Shown here: positions 32,949-40,952 of the stretch, one piece after another
Layout: every line of letters begins with the position of its first letter
How positions within the stretch are numbered: the first letter of the stretch is position 1
Assembly (NCBI GenBank): GCA_031546815.1
Contig: JAVBJV010000048.1
Span: 1-47,325 of the forward strand
Direction of reading: 5' to 3'
DNA from: JAVBJV01 sp031546815
Lineage (GTDB): Bacteria; Pseudomonadota; Alphaproteobacteria; Acetobacterales; Acetobacteraceae
DNA length: 47,325 nucleotides
The notes under the pieces: generated by a model
Databases searched by the model: none
What the model was told of the DNA's origin: nothing
What the model saw: only the letters and a program-made list of their open reading frames with translations
Program-made: the position numbers and the translations under genes

Positions 32949-33419
32949 TCAGGGCGGGGGCATGCTCGCGGTGCGGTCCTGGACTGTGAAGCGGGCATCT
33001 TCACGCCGGATTGGTGCAGGGGGCTGCCGGGTTTCAGGCCAGTTGACCAGACGACTGCGGCTGAACTCAGCGTGCACGATCTCGCCGTTGCGGCGGAAGA
33101 CCAGATAATTCCCGACCTCGTGATGTGCCGGCAGCAGCATCCGGCAGCGCAGCCAGCCGAGGCTCATGGCGCCACAATACGCATCGCGCGAGGCATAGGG
33201 CGTGAAGACGAACATGTCGTCCCACTCGAAATCGGCAATGTCCTTCAGGTCGATATCGGCCCGCGGCGGGTTGTTCCAGATACGCTGGTCAACCGCCGCA
33301 CTGAATTTTGCGGTCGTGAAATAGGGGACAAGCGGGTGCTGGCTGGCGACGTAAATCAGGCCCGAGGCGGCAAGCAGCAGGAAAAGCACGCAGATTTTCC
33401 AGAGTGCTCGTTTCGACAT
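32949..33419 (-). CDS. Membrane-anchored small protein, unknown function
   Basis: A 156-residue protein with one N-terminal hydrophobic segment (ALWKICVLFLLLAASGLIYV) acting as a signal anchor or uncleaved signal. A soluble periplasmic domain follows, with DLKDIADFEWDDMFVFTPYA, two Cys residues (DAYCGAMSLGWLRCRM) and YLVFRRNGEIVHAEFSR. The domain pattern recurs in unrelated bacteria as a hypothetical protein, but I cannot name a function. The ATG is preceded by an AGGAG site. It lies upstream of icd on the same strand (98-bp gap). Confidence 0.7.
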   Translation of the reverse strand: MSKRALWKICVLFLLLAASGLIYVASQHPLVPYFTTAKFSAAVDQRIWNNPPRADIDLKDIADFEWDDMFVFTPYASRDAYCGAMSLGWLRCRMLLPAHHEVGNYLVFRRNGEIVHAEFSRSRLVNWPETRQPPAPIRREDARFTVQDRTASMPPP

Positions 33420-33687
33420 CGGTATCTCCTTTGACCATGCACAGATTGCCTGACAGCCTGCGTTTGTGCTTCATATCATGCATTATGACAGCTTGGAAAT
33501 GTGTGGAACTGTTGAAGACACCGCGGGCTGAAATGTCAGCGACCTTCCGTGACGAGCCGCAGGGTGGCGGTGCGCATACCAAGGATGCCCCTCTAAAAGT
33601 ATCATTCATTGCGCCAGAATCGATGATATCCGGATCGCAAGCCCTTTTCCCCCAATGTGCAATTTTTAGAGGAAGCGATTGCAGCTT

Positions 33688-35682
33688 ATGAATGCTTTTA
33701 TCAGCCTTGACCTGAATGCGTTCCTCTCTGCTGATCCGGTGCACTTGGTCCAGCGCCTTGCTGTGGAAACGCAGCAGCGCTACCGCGGCGGCGAGCCTGC
33801 TGAAATCCGCGCGTGGAGGAATGCTGTCGATGCGCTTCAAGCGGCGCTGGGCGTGGACGGTACCGGTGTAAAGCGCGTGCTGCTGGAATTTGAACTCCGC
33901 CGGTTGCGACGTCGCATCGATGCTGTTTTGCTGACGGAAGGCGCCATCATTGTTGTGGAGTTCAAAGAGGGGACACAGGACGTTCATAGTGCTTGTCGTC
34001 AGGCAGAGGACTACGCGCTTGATCTGCATGATTTTCATGCAGGCAGCCGCGGGCATCAGATTATTCCGGTTGTCGTAATGTCGGATGCGACAAAACAAAC
34101 GACCTGGCCAATGCCATTTTCTTATGTGGCGTCTCCGATTGTTGTTGCGCCTTGTGGTCTGGGGGAAGTTTTACGCACGTTAAACGCCCGGGGCGGTTGT
34201 TCTCAGCCTATCGATGCAACTGTGTGGGAACACGCGGCATACCATCCGGTTCCTGGCATCGTAGATGCTGCCCGCATGTTATACGCGCGCCACGGTGTGC
34301 GCGATATTGCGACGGCACATGCCGATGCCGTGAATCTGACTCTGACGACCGACGCAATTCGCGCGGCGATTTCCGATGCGCGGTCCGATGGAAGCCAGCG
34401 TATTATTTTCGTCACCGGCATTCCGGGTGCAGGGAAGACGCTGTGCGGTCTGAACGTGATCTTTGGAGAGCAGCAAGATGCCGGCGGGGTTTTCCTGACC
34501 GGAAATCCGACTCTGGTGCATGTTCTGCGCGAAGCCCTGGCACGTGATGCGGGGCAGCGTGACCGTGACATGCGGCAAGCACGGCAGGAAGCGGAGAAAG
34601 CCATTCAGGCTCTTCCTGCGTTTCGGGATGAATATGCATCGGCTTCCCGGGTTCCTGCCGAGCGGGTGATTGTCATTGACGAGGCACAGCGATGCTGGTC
34701 CGCTGATTATGCCATTCGGAAGTCGCGCGACCGCGCCGTGCAACTGAGCAATTCTGAAGCCGGGCATATGCTCGATGCCATGAGCCGCCACGATGGTTGG
34801 GCGGTCATCGTATGTCTTGTTGGTGGTGGGCAGGAAATTCACACCGGTGAGGGCGGGTTGGCTGCCTGGAGCGAAGCGTTGATGCAGCGCACGCACTGGA
34901 AAGTCATTGCCGCGCCAACAACGCTGGTGGCATCTGATCCAAGGCAGAAACTATCGCCTGAACTTGTTGATCTGACCGTAAAGGCGTCGCTTGATCTTGC
35001 CGTCCCGGTGCGTTCTATCCGGTCGCCGGATGTTGCGCCGTGGGTGAATGCGGTGCTGGTTGGGGATCGTGCCCGCGCGGCAGAAATCGCCGGTGGGGCC
35101 AATGATTTTCCAGTGTATGTGACGCGATATCTGCCTGTGCTGAAAAAGGCGTTGCGCGACCGCGCGCGCGGCGAACGCCGTGCAGGTTTGATCGCAAGTT
35201 CTGGTGCGCGGCGTCTTCGCGCTGAGGGATTGGGTGTTGAAGTTCCGCATATGGATGCCGGAGCGGTGGCGCGATGGTTCCTCGACCGATGGCCGGATGT
35301 GCGGGCGTCGGATGCACTGGAAGTCACATCAACGGAGTTCTCGTGTCAGGGGCTGGAACTGGATTTCGTGGGGCTGTGCTGGGGCGGCGATCTTGTGCGC
35401 ATGCCCGGCAGGAAGGAATGGCTGGTGCGAAAATTCAGCGGTACACGCTGGACGATCCCCAAAGGTGACGAGGCGATTGCCAACCAGATCAACACCTATC
35501 GCGTTCTGCTGACGCGTGCGCGTTACGACACGATCATCTGGGTGCCGCCTGGCGATACGAACGACACAACGCGCCTGCCGCCCGAAATGGATGCGATTGC
35601 AGACTACCTCATGTCATGCGGCGCGCGGGCATTGGACGATGCTGTGCCCGCTATTTTCCGCGCTGCTCCGGAGTTGGTGTAG
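33688..35682 (+). CDS. DUF2075 P-loop ATPase with N-terminal PD-(D/E)XK-like domain
   Basis: A 664-residue protein. The N-terminal part (about 1-200) carries a PD-(D/E)XK-like arrangement: RRRIDAVLL (Asp78), then IIVVEFKEG (Glu91, Lys93), separated by a beta-hairpin, as in restriction-type nucleases. The C-terminal DUF2075 helicase-like ATPase has Walker A VTGIPGAGKT (244-251), Walker B VIVIDEAQRCW (Asp331, Glu332), GGGQEIHTGEGG, and the helicase-late motifs FSCQGLELDFVGLCWG and NTYRVLLTRAR. The layout suggests an ATP-driven nuclease of a defence or repair kind. ATG 33688 is chosen; a TTG at 33679 lies closer to the AGAGGAAG site and may be the true start. Codon use is visibly less GC-rich than its neighbours, hinting at transfer. 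Confidence 0.8.
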   Translation: MNAFISLDLNAFLSADPVHLVQRLAVETQQRYRGGEPAEIRAWRNAVDALQAALGVDGTGVKRVLLEFELRRLRRRIDAVLLTEGAIIVVEFKEGTQDVHSACRQAEDYALDLHDFHAGSRGHQIIPVVVMSDATKQTTWPMPFSYVASPIVVAPCGLGEVLRTLNARGGCSQPIDATVWEHAAYHPVPGIVDAARMLYARHGVRDIATAHADAVNLTLTTDAIRAAISDARSDGSQRIIFVTGIPGAGKTLCGLNVIFGEQQDAGGVFLTGNPTLVHVLREALARDAGQRDRDMRQARQEAEKAIQALPAFRDEYASASRVPAERVIVIDEAQRCWSADYAIRKSRDRAVQLSNSEAGHMLDAMSRHDGWAVIVCLVGGGQEIHTGEGGLAAWSEALMQRTHWKVIAAPTTLVASDPRQKLSPELVDLTVKASLDLAVPVRSIRSPDVAPWVNAVLVGDRARAAEIAGGANDFPVYVTRYLPVLKKALRDRARGERRAGLIASSGARRLRAEGLGVEVPHMDAGAVARWFLDRWPDVRASDALEVTSTEFSCQGLELDFVGLCWGGDLVRMPGRKEWLVRKFSGTRWTIPKGDEAIANQINTYRVLLTRARYDTIIWVPPGDTNDTTRLPPEMDAIADYLMSCGARALDDAVPAIFRAAPELV

Positions 35683-35683
35683 G

Positions 35684-36487
35684 TCAGATCCGCTGCAACA
35701 ACGCCTGCGCTGCCACTACCAGATCGCTGTCGGGGTTTGTCAGACCCTCCAGCACAGTCAAATGATCGGCCCCCGGGATCTCGCGCAACTCACCACCCCA
35801 TGCGCGGGCGAAATCACGACTCTGGCGCAGGAACTCGCCGCTCTCATTCGCGCCAACCGCCACACACAGGCCGCGATGCGCAGGTGCCGGGAAGCGCACC
35901 GGCGACAGGGCGGGCGTGTCGCTCAGGTGCAGGCGCAGCTTGTCGTTCAGCGTGGTGGCAATCAGCGGCGACAGCTCGAACAGACCCGAGATCGGCAGAC
36001 CTAGTGGCACCGTATCGGCGGGCAGGCCCTCGGTCGTCCAGTCGGTGGCCATCAGCATGGCGGCCAGATGCCCGCCCGCTGAATGGCCCATTGCCAGCAG
36101 TTTCTTCTGCGTGTGCCGCGCCAGCCAGATGGTCGCACGGCGCATCTGGGCGATGATCTCGGTCAGCTTCACATACGGGCACAGGTCATAGGACGGGATC
36201 GCCACCGCCACACCCCGCGCATTCAGCCCGCGCGCCATATGGCTGACCGAGCTGCGGTCCAGCGCCTGCCAATACCCGCCATGGATGAACATGGCGACCG
36301 GCGCCTTGCGCTGCGCATCGGGCCAGAACAGGTCGAGCCGCTGGCGTTCGGTGGGGCCATAGGAAACATTCAACTGCGCATGCGCATGCTGCGCCCGGAA
36401 CGCCTCCGCATCGCGCGCCCAGGCGTCGAGCGTGGTTTGATAGGCGGGTAACCGCTCGCGGTTGTTGTATTCGGTTTCCAGAGTCAT
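35684..36487 (-). CDS. Alpha/beta hydrolase (kynurenine formamidase/esterase-like)
   Basis: A 267-residue alpha/beta hydrolase of the hormone-sensitive lipase-like group. Visible: the oxyanion motif HGGYWQALD, the nucleophile elbow GHSAGGHLAAML, and a late GADHLTVLEG with the catalytic His. The N-terminal YNNRERLPAYQTTLDAWARD fits a kynurenine formamidase-like subfamily, but no tryptophan-pathway genes are adjacent, so the substrate is uncertain. ATG 36487 was chosen; an upstream GTG frame adds 21 residues that overlap the divergent kinase gene. Its stop is 1 bp from that of the convergent DUF2075 gene, so no terminator fits between them. Confidence 0.85.
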   Translation of the reverse strand: MTLETEYNNRERLPAYQTTLDAWARDAEAFRAQHAHAQLNVSYGPTERQRLDLFWPDAQRKAPVAMFIHGGYWQALDRSSVSHMARGLNARGVAVAIPSYDLCPYVKLTEIIAQMRRATIWLARHTQKKLLAMGHSAGGHLAAMLMATDWTTEGLPADTVPLGLPISGLFELSPLIATTLNDKLRLHLSDTPALSPVRFPAPAHRGLCVAVGANESGEFLRQSRDFARAWGGELREIPGADHLTVLEGLTNPDSDLVVAAQALLQRI

Positions 36488-36515
36488 ACCTGCATTGAAC
36501 AGACCGGATGGAGTC

Positions 36516-37406
36516 ATGGGAAGTCGTATCGTCGCCCTGGGACACAGCACGCTGGATCACGTTTTCGGCGTGGACGAGGTAAAGCTGCCGCCCGCCAAAC
36601 TGCGCAGCAAGACCTATGTCCGCCGCGTCGGCGGGATGAGCGCGGTTGCCGCCCTGGCCGCCGCCGGTGCGGGCGGGCAGGTGAGCTTCATCGGCCGCGT
36701 GGGCGACGACCCAGCAGCTGCGGCCATCCGCCAGCGCATGGAACAGGCCGGGATCGACACCTCTCAATTGCGTAACTTCCCCGGCGCGCAGACCCCGGTT
36801 GCCGCCGTGCTGGTTGATGCAAAGGGCGAGCGCCTGACCGCCGGCTATCGCGGCAGCGCCCTGCCCGGCGAGGCAGACTGGTTCACCGTGCCCGACTGCG
36901 ACGGCGTGTGCACCGACCCGCGCTGGGTAACCGGTGCCGAGCGGCTGTTACGGACAGCGCGCGAACGGGGCATTCCGTCCGTGCTGGATGCCGAACTGAC
37001 CGAGGGCGATATTCTGGAGCACCTGGTCCCGCTGGCCAGCCACGCGGTATTCAGCGAAACCGGCCTGACGGCATTCCGCGCGGGCGATCCCGCTGCGGCC
37101 CTGCGTGCGGCAGTCGGGCTGGGCGCGAAGGTGGCAGCGGTGACGCGCGGCGGCGAGGGAATGCTGATCTGGGACGGCGCTGAGTTTCACGAACTGCAAT
37201 CGTTCAAGGTGCAGGTCCGCGACACCACCGGCGCGGGCGACACGTTCCACGGCGCGCTGGCGGTGGCTCTGGCCGAGGGGCAGGCGCTGATATCGGCATT
37301 CCGGTTCGCCTCGGCGGCGGCGGCGCTGCTGGTCAGTCGGACGGGGCCGGAGCGTGCTCCGGCGTCGCGGGCGGAGATCGAGGCGTTGCTGGCGCGTGGG
37401 GAGTAG
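36516..37406 (+). CDS. PfkB-family sugar kinase
   Basis: A 296-residue ribokinase-like kinase. The N-terminal GHSTLDHVFGVDEV and GGMSAVAALAAAGAGGQVSF match PfkB motif 1. The C-terminal signature DTTGAGDTFHGALAVAL (motif 2) contains the catalytic Asp and the anion hole. It phosphorylates a sugar or nucleoside; the substrate cannot be deduced. ATG 36516, with a GGAG site, starts 28 bp from the divergent hydrolase start, so the two genes must share a very compact control region. A frame beginning at 36462 overlaps the hydrolase and is unlikely. Confidence 0.9.
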   Translation: MGSRIVALGHSTLDHVFGVDEVKLPPAKLRSKTYVRRVGGMSAVAALAAAGAGGQVSFIGRVGDDPAAAAIRQRMEQAGIDTSQLRNFPGAQTPVAAVLVDAKGERLTAGYRGSALPGEADWFTVPDCDGVCTDPRWVTGAERLLRTARERGIPSVLDAELTEGDILEHLVPLASHAVFSETGLTAFRAGDPAAALRAAVGLGAKVAAVTRGGEGMLIWDGAEFHELQSFKVQVRDTTGAGDTFHGALAVALAEGQALISAFRFASAAAALLVSRTGPERAPASRAEIEALLARGE

Positions 37407-37452
37407 TTCTTAGGATCGAAATTTTGCGTGCCAGCGCCCCAGCTTCCCAAGC

Positions 37453-38136
37453 CTACATCTCCGCCCAACGCCGCAGCAGGTTGTGGTAGCTCGCAGTAAT
37501 TCCCAGCACGCCCAGATGGTCGTCCGACAGTGACTTGCGCACCTCGATGATCGACATGTCCAGATCGTACAGGAATGTGCGCAGGCCATCGTCGCGGATC
37601 ATCGATTGTGTCCAGAAGAACGACGCCCAGCGTGCGCCGCGCGTGATCGGGGTGACGCTGTGCAGGCTGTGTGCCGGGTAAAGCGCCAGATCGCCCGCCG
37701 GCAGCTTCACGCCGCGCATGCCGTATGTGTCGCGCACCATCAGCTCGCCGCCGTCGTATTCGTCCGGTTCGGACAGGAACAGCGTGGACGACACATCGCA
37801 GCGGATACGCGCGCCCGTCTGCCCAACCACGCGGATCGAGTTGTCGACATGATCGCCGAACGTCATCCCCACGTCATAGCGATTGAACATCGGCGGCATC
37901 ACGCGCAGCGGCAGGGCGGCGGTGGTGAACATCGGGCTGCGGGCCAGGGCGTGCAGAACGCGTTCCCCCAGCTCGCGCGCCACGGGGGTATCGAACGGGA
38001 TCTGCAGGTTGCGTTTGCACTGGGCCGCCTGCTCGCCCGCGGAAACTCTACCGTCCACCCATTCCGAGGCCTCCAGGATCTTGCGGAAATCGGCAACCTC
38101 GTCCTTGCTCAGAACGTTTTCGATGTGGAGCAGCAT
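37453..38136 (-). CDS. Fe(II)/2-oxoglutarate-dependent dioxygenase, PiuC/YbiX family
   Basis: A 227-residue PKHD-type hydroxylase of the length typical for PiuC/YbiX. It has MLLHIENVLSKDEVADFRKI at the start and the iron-binding HxD in TFGDHVDNSIR. The distal His lies in YPAHSLHSVTPITRG, followed by Arg for 2-oxoglutarate. An AGAGGT site precedes the ATG. The gene directly follows the TonB receptor (62-bp gap), the same pairing as fiu-ybiX in E. coli, where it is linked to catecholate siderophore use under iron limitation. The protein's substrate is not known. The frame extends upstream to 38481 but overlaps the receptor and is not real. Confidence 0.93.
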   Translation of the reverse strand: MLLHIENVLSKDEVADFRKILEASEWVDGRVSAGEQAAQCKRNLQIPFDTPVARELGERVLHALARSPMFTTAALPLRVMPPMFNRYDVGMTFGDHVDNSIRVVGQTGARIRCDVSSTLFLSEPDEYDGGELMVRDTYGMRGVKLPAGDLALYPAHSLHSVTPITRGARWASFFWTQSMIRDDGLRTFLYDLDMSIIEVRKSLSDDHLGVLGITASYHNLLRRWAEM

Positions 38137-38198
38137 GTCTTTGACCTCTGTTGAAATGAAACAGGCGGGCCTTGCGCGGGCCCGCCTGTGTCGGTTGA

Positions 38199-40442
38199 TC
38201 AGTAGTTTGCGGTCAGGCTCAGGGTGAACGTGCGCCCCGATGCGGGGATCACGCGCGAGCTGAACAGGGACTCGTAATTCAGCCGGTCGCCGATGTTGTA
38301 GACGTTCAGCGCCAGACGCAGCTTGTCGCCGATATTGTGCGAGACCATGGCATCGAACGACAGATAATCCGGTGCCTGCGCTGTATTGGCCGGGTTCAGA
38401 TACACCTCGCTGCGATAGGTGACGCCAAAGCCGAGCAGGAAGTTGGTTGGCGTATCCTTCATCACTTCGTACGTGGTCCACAGCGAGGCCGCGTGACGCG
38501 GCACATACTGGATCCGGTTGCCGATATTGGCGGCTGTCGCTGAATCCGTGGTTTCACTGTCGAGGAATGTGTAGTTCGCGTTGATCACCCATTCCGGCGT
38601 GATGTTGCCGGTGATGCCAAGCTCGATCCCCTGATTGCGCTGGGAATCGCCCGACCGCAGAACGTCTCCGGTCAGCGGGTCCATTTCGCGGGCGTTGTCC
38701 TTTTCGATGCGGAACAGCGCGCCGGTCAGGCCGATGCGTCCATCCAGCAGGCCGATCTTCGCCCCCACTTCGTAGAGGATGTTCTGTTCCGGATCGAGGT
38801 CCGACGTGGTGGCCGCCAGCGGTGTCGGCGCACTGGTGATGTACTGACCCGCCGGGCTGGAGGACGTTGAGACCGAGATATAGTAATTCTGATGCCGCGT
38901 CGGTTCGTAAGACGCCCCGGCGCGCCAGTTCAGCGTGTTGCTGGTCGAGGACAGCTGGGTGACCGGAACGGCCACCGTACCGTTGGGATAGGTTTCGGTC
39001 TTGGTGTCGAAATGGTCCCAGCGCAGCCCGCCGATCAGCGAGAATTCCGGCGTCAGCCACAGACGTTCGGTCCCGAACAGCGCGAGGGTTGTGCCGTCGG
39101 TATCGCGGTTGGCGGTGGCTGATGTGCTGGGGACGACCCGGTAATTGACCGCATGGCTGGGGCTGAACAGGCTGCGTGTCGGGCGGGTCGAGCTGTAGGC
39201 ATAGCTGGTGCGGCTGTCGTCCTGGTACCAGGCGTCCCAACCGGTGATCAGTTCGTGGCGCAGGCTGCCGGTGGTGAATCGCGATGTCAGCGTGGTGATG
39301 TTCTGCATCCCCCAGGTGTCCTGGGAATACGGGCCGGGGCCGCCGACCGCGACCATCGGCACGGTGGCGGGGTTGCCGTCGAACAGGTTTGCGGGGCAGG
39401 TGCTGGCGATGCTGCAGGACACCGGGGTCGCAGCGAATTCGCGGCTGTAGATCCCCACGCGGGAGTCGCTGTTCAGGGTGAAGGTGTCGTTGATCTTGCG
39501 TTCGAACCGCACGGTCAGCGTGTCGGCGGTGGTGTCGTCGCGGTCGCTGTCGAAGCCGTACCAGTTGGCGCGCCGCACACCGAATTCGGGGGCCGGAAGC
39601 GCCATTGTCGTGCCGGGGCGGGTGATCAGCGGAACGCCATAATCCGGCACGCGGTTATCCTGTTGGTGCAGATAGGCGATCGTCATCGTGGTGTCGGTGC
39701 CCAGCCCGAACGAGATTGACGGTGCAACCCCCCAGCGTTCCGAGCCGACATTGTCGCGTTCGACCACGTTGTTGGTATGCGCCATCACGTTCAGGCGCAC
39801 GGCGGTGGTTTCGTTCAGCTGGTAATTAAGCCCTGCCGTCGCGCGGAACAGATCGCCATTCCCGGCCGACAGGGTCCCGGTTGCGAAATTACCGAGGCGC
39901 GCATTGGCCCCGCTCAGCATGATCGCGCCGCCCACCGTGCCAGCGCCGAACGCCGTGCCGGACGGGCCTTTGACCACGGCGACCTGTTCAGTGTTGAAGC
40001 TGTCGCGGGTGTAGACGCCAAAATCGCGCAGACCGTCCTGATAGACGTCGCCGCGGGCTTCGAAGCCGCGAATGCGGAACTGGTCGCCATTCTGCCCGCC
40101 GCCGCCTTCCCCGATCGAGACCGTTACCCCTGGCACGTTGCGCAGCGCCTGGTCGATGGTGGTGACGTTCTGCTGCTGCATGACCTCGGGCGAGACCACG
40201 TTCACGGTCTGTGGTGTGTCCTGCACCGTGGCGGGCAGGCGCGAAATACCAAGGCTGCTGTTCTGTGTATTGGCAGCGCCAGGAGCCTGCACGTCGATCG
40301 GGGATAGCGCGACCGCATTCCCGGACGCTTCGGTGGTTTGTGCGAAAGCATGGTTGGGGGAGGTGACCGTGGTGACCAGCGCCAGGCTGGCCAGCAATGC
40401 GCCCTGCGATGCGGCGGCGGCGGGGGAGAGGGGTTTTTTCAT
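38199..40442 (-). CDS. TonB-dependent catecholate siderophore receptor, Fiu-like
   Basis: A 747-residue outer-membrane receptor. The signal peptide (about 1-35, ending AFAQ) is followed by a plug domain with QDTPQTVNVVSPEVM, NVPGVTVSIGEGGGGQNGD, FRIRGFEARGDVYQDGLRD and VVKGPSGTAFGAGTVGGAIM. A 22-strand barrel ends in an aromatic C-terminus (TFTLSLTANY). A TonB box is not obvious but would lie near residues 40-55. The order receptor-piuC matches the fiu locus. Two overlapping dyads about 120 bp upstream could be Fur-type operators. The best substrate guess is a catecholate ferric siderophore. Confidence 0.93.
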   Translation of the reverse strand: MKKPLSPAAAASQGALLASLALVTTVTSPNHAFAQTTEASGNAVALSPIDVQAPGAANTQNSSLGISRLPATVQDTPQTVNVVSPEVMQQQNVTTIDQALRNVPGVTVSIGEGGGGQNGDQFRIRGFEARGDVYQDGLRDFGVYTRDSFNTEQVAVVKGPSGTAFGAGTVGGAIMLSGANARLGNFATGTLSAGNGDLFRATAGLNYQLNETTAVRLNVMAHTNNVVERDNVGSERWGVAPSISFGLGTDTTMTIAYLHQQDNRVPDYGVPLITRPGTTMALPAPEFGVRRANWYGFDSDRDDTTADTLTVRFERKINDTFTLNSDSRVGIYSREFAATPVSCSIASTCPANLFDGNPATVPMVAVGGPGPYSQDTWGMQNITTLTSRFTTGSLRHELITGWDAWYQDDSRTSYAYSSTRPTRSLFSPSHAVNYRVVPSTSATANRDTDGTTLALFGTERLWLTPEFSLIGGLRWDHFDTKTETYPNGTVAVPVTQLSSTSNTLNWRAGASYEPTRHQNYYISVSTSSSPAGQYITSAPTPLAATTSDLDPEQNILYEVGAKIGLLDGRIGLTGALFRIEKDNAREMDPLTGDVLRSGDSQRNQGIELGITGNITPEWVINANYTFLDSETTDSATAANIGNRIQYVPRHAASLWTTYEVMKDTPTNFLLGFGVTYRSEVYLNPANTAQAPDYLSFDAMVSHNIGDKLRLALNVYNIGDRLNYESLFSSRVIPASGRTFTLSLTANY

Positions 40443-40561
40443 TTATTGAACCAGTTTCCAGATAGAGGCGCCCCACCGGTATGGCGGGATGCTGTGCGGA
40501 TGAACTGGCTGGCTTTCGGCTGGCTGAGCCGGGGTTTAGCAAACCCGGTCAAATATGCAAC

Positions 40562-40589
40562 TGCGATTTAGTCGCAATTAATAAATTGC
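40562..40589 (-). promoter_or_regulatory. Overlapping dyads upstream of the TonB receptor (possible Fur site)
   Basis: Two overlapping inverted repeats: TGCGA-TTTAG-TCGCA (40562-40576) and GCAATT-AATA-AATTGC (40574-40589). They lie 120-147 bp upstream of the receptor start, inside an AT-rich segment. The first resembles TTGCGA-N-TCGCAA-type alphaproteobacterial Fur operators. Iron control is expected for this gene pair, but the site assignment is inference. Confidence 0.45.
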
Positions 40590-40666
40590 TACTGTGGGCT
40601 GGAAAATTGGCAGGTCAGGAGAGGGGGGGGGCGAGAGGGATCGCCAATCAGCGCTTTTACGGCAGG

Positions 40667-40906
40667 TTAAAGAGGGGGCGGCTTCCCGGAAAACCTCATC
40701 CCGGCATCGACATTGCCCTCAAGCGCTTTTCGAACAGATCGCCCCCATTCAACCCAATAGGCTTGATCCATAGGCAGTCCATCGGCCATCAAGCATAAGC
40801 CGCTCAACAAAGAGCCAATATCATCCGATTTTGTGCGCATGTAGTGCTCCTCCAGGAAGGAGAACATCGCAAGATACGCCTCTTTCTCGGTAAGGCTCTT
40901 ACTCAT
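40667..40906 (-). CDS. Small acidic protein, possible immunity-type
   Basis: A 79-residue protein from ATG 40906 (frame open to 40939): MSKSLTEKEAYLAMFSFLEE, then TKSDDIGSLLSGLCLMADGL and QAYWVEWGRSVRKALE. The pattern (helical, acidic, SDDIG-LL ... DG-P ... W-W) recalls small immunity proteins found beside contact-dependent toxins, but there is no toxin gene next to it. It lies 46 bp after purK on the same strand and may be read from the purine operon. Function not assigned. Confidence 0.65.
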   Translation of the reverse strand: MSKSLTEKEAYLAMFSFLEEHYMRTKSDDIGSLLSGLCLMADGLPMDQAYWVEWGRSVRKALEGNVDAGMRFSGKPPPL

Positions 40907-40952
40907 CCCTAGCGCACCCTGTTCTCTGAAGGCGGACAATGCCGGGAGATCT

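Noticed and set aside
33404..33691. 95-codon plus-strand frame before the DUF2075 gene
   Set aside because: Overlaps the start of the minus-strand gene at 33419 and the DUF2075 start, has no motif or convincing ribosome site; treated as leader/intergenic.
37453..38481. 342-codon version of the PiuC frame
   Set aside because: The first 115 codons overlap the end of the TonB receptor and have no family similarity; the ribosome site and family length fit the ATG at 38136.
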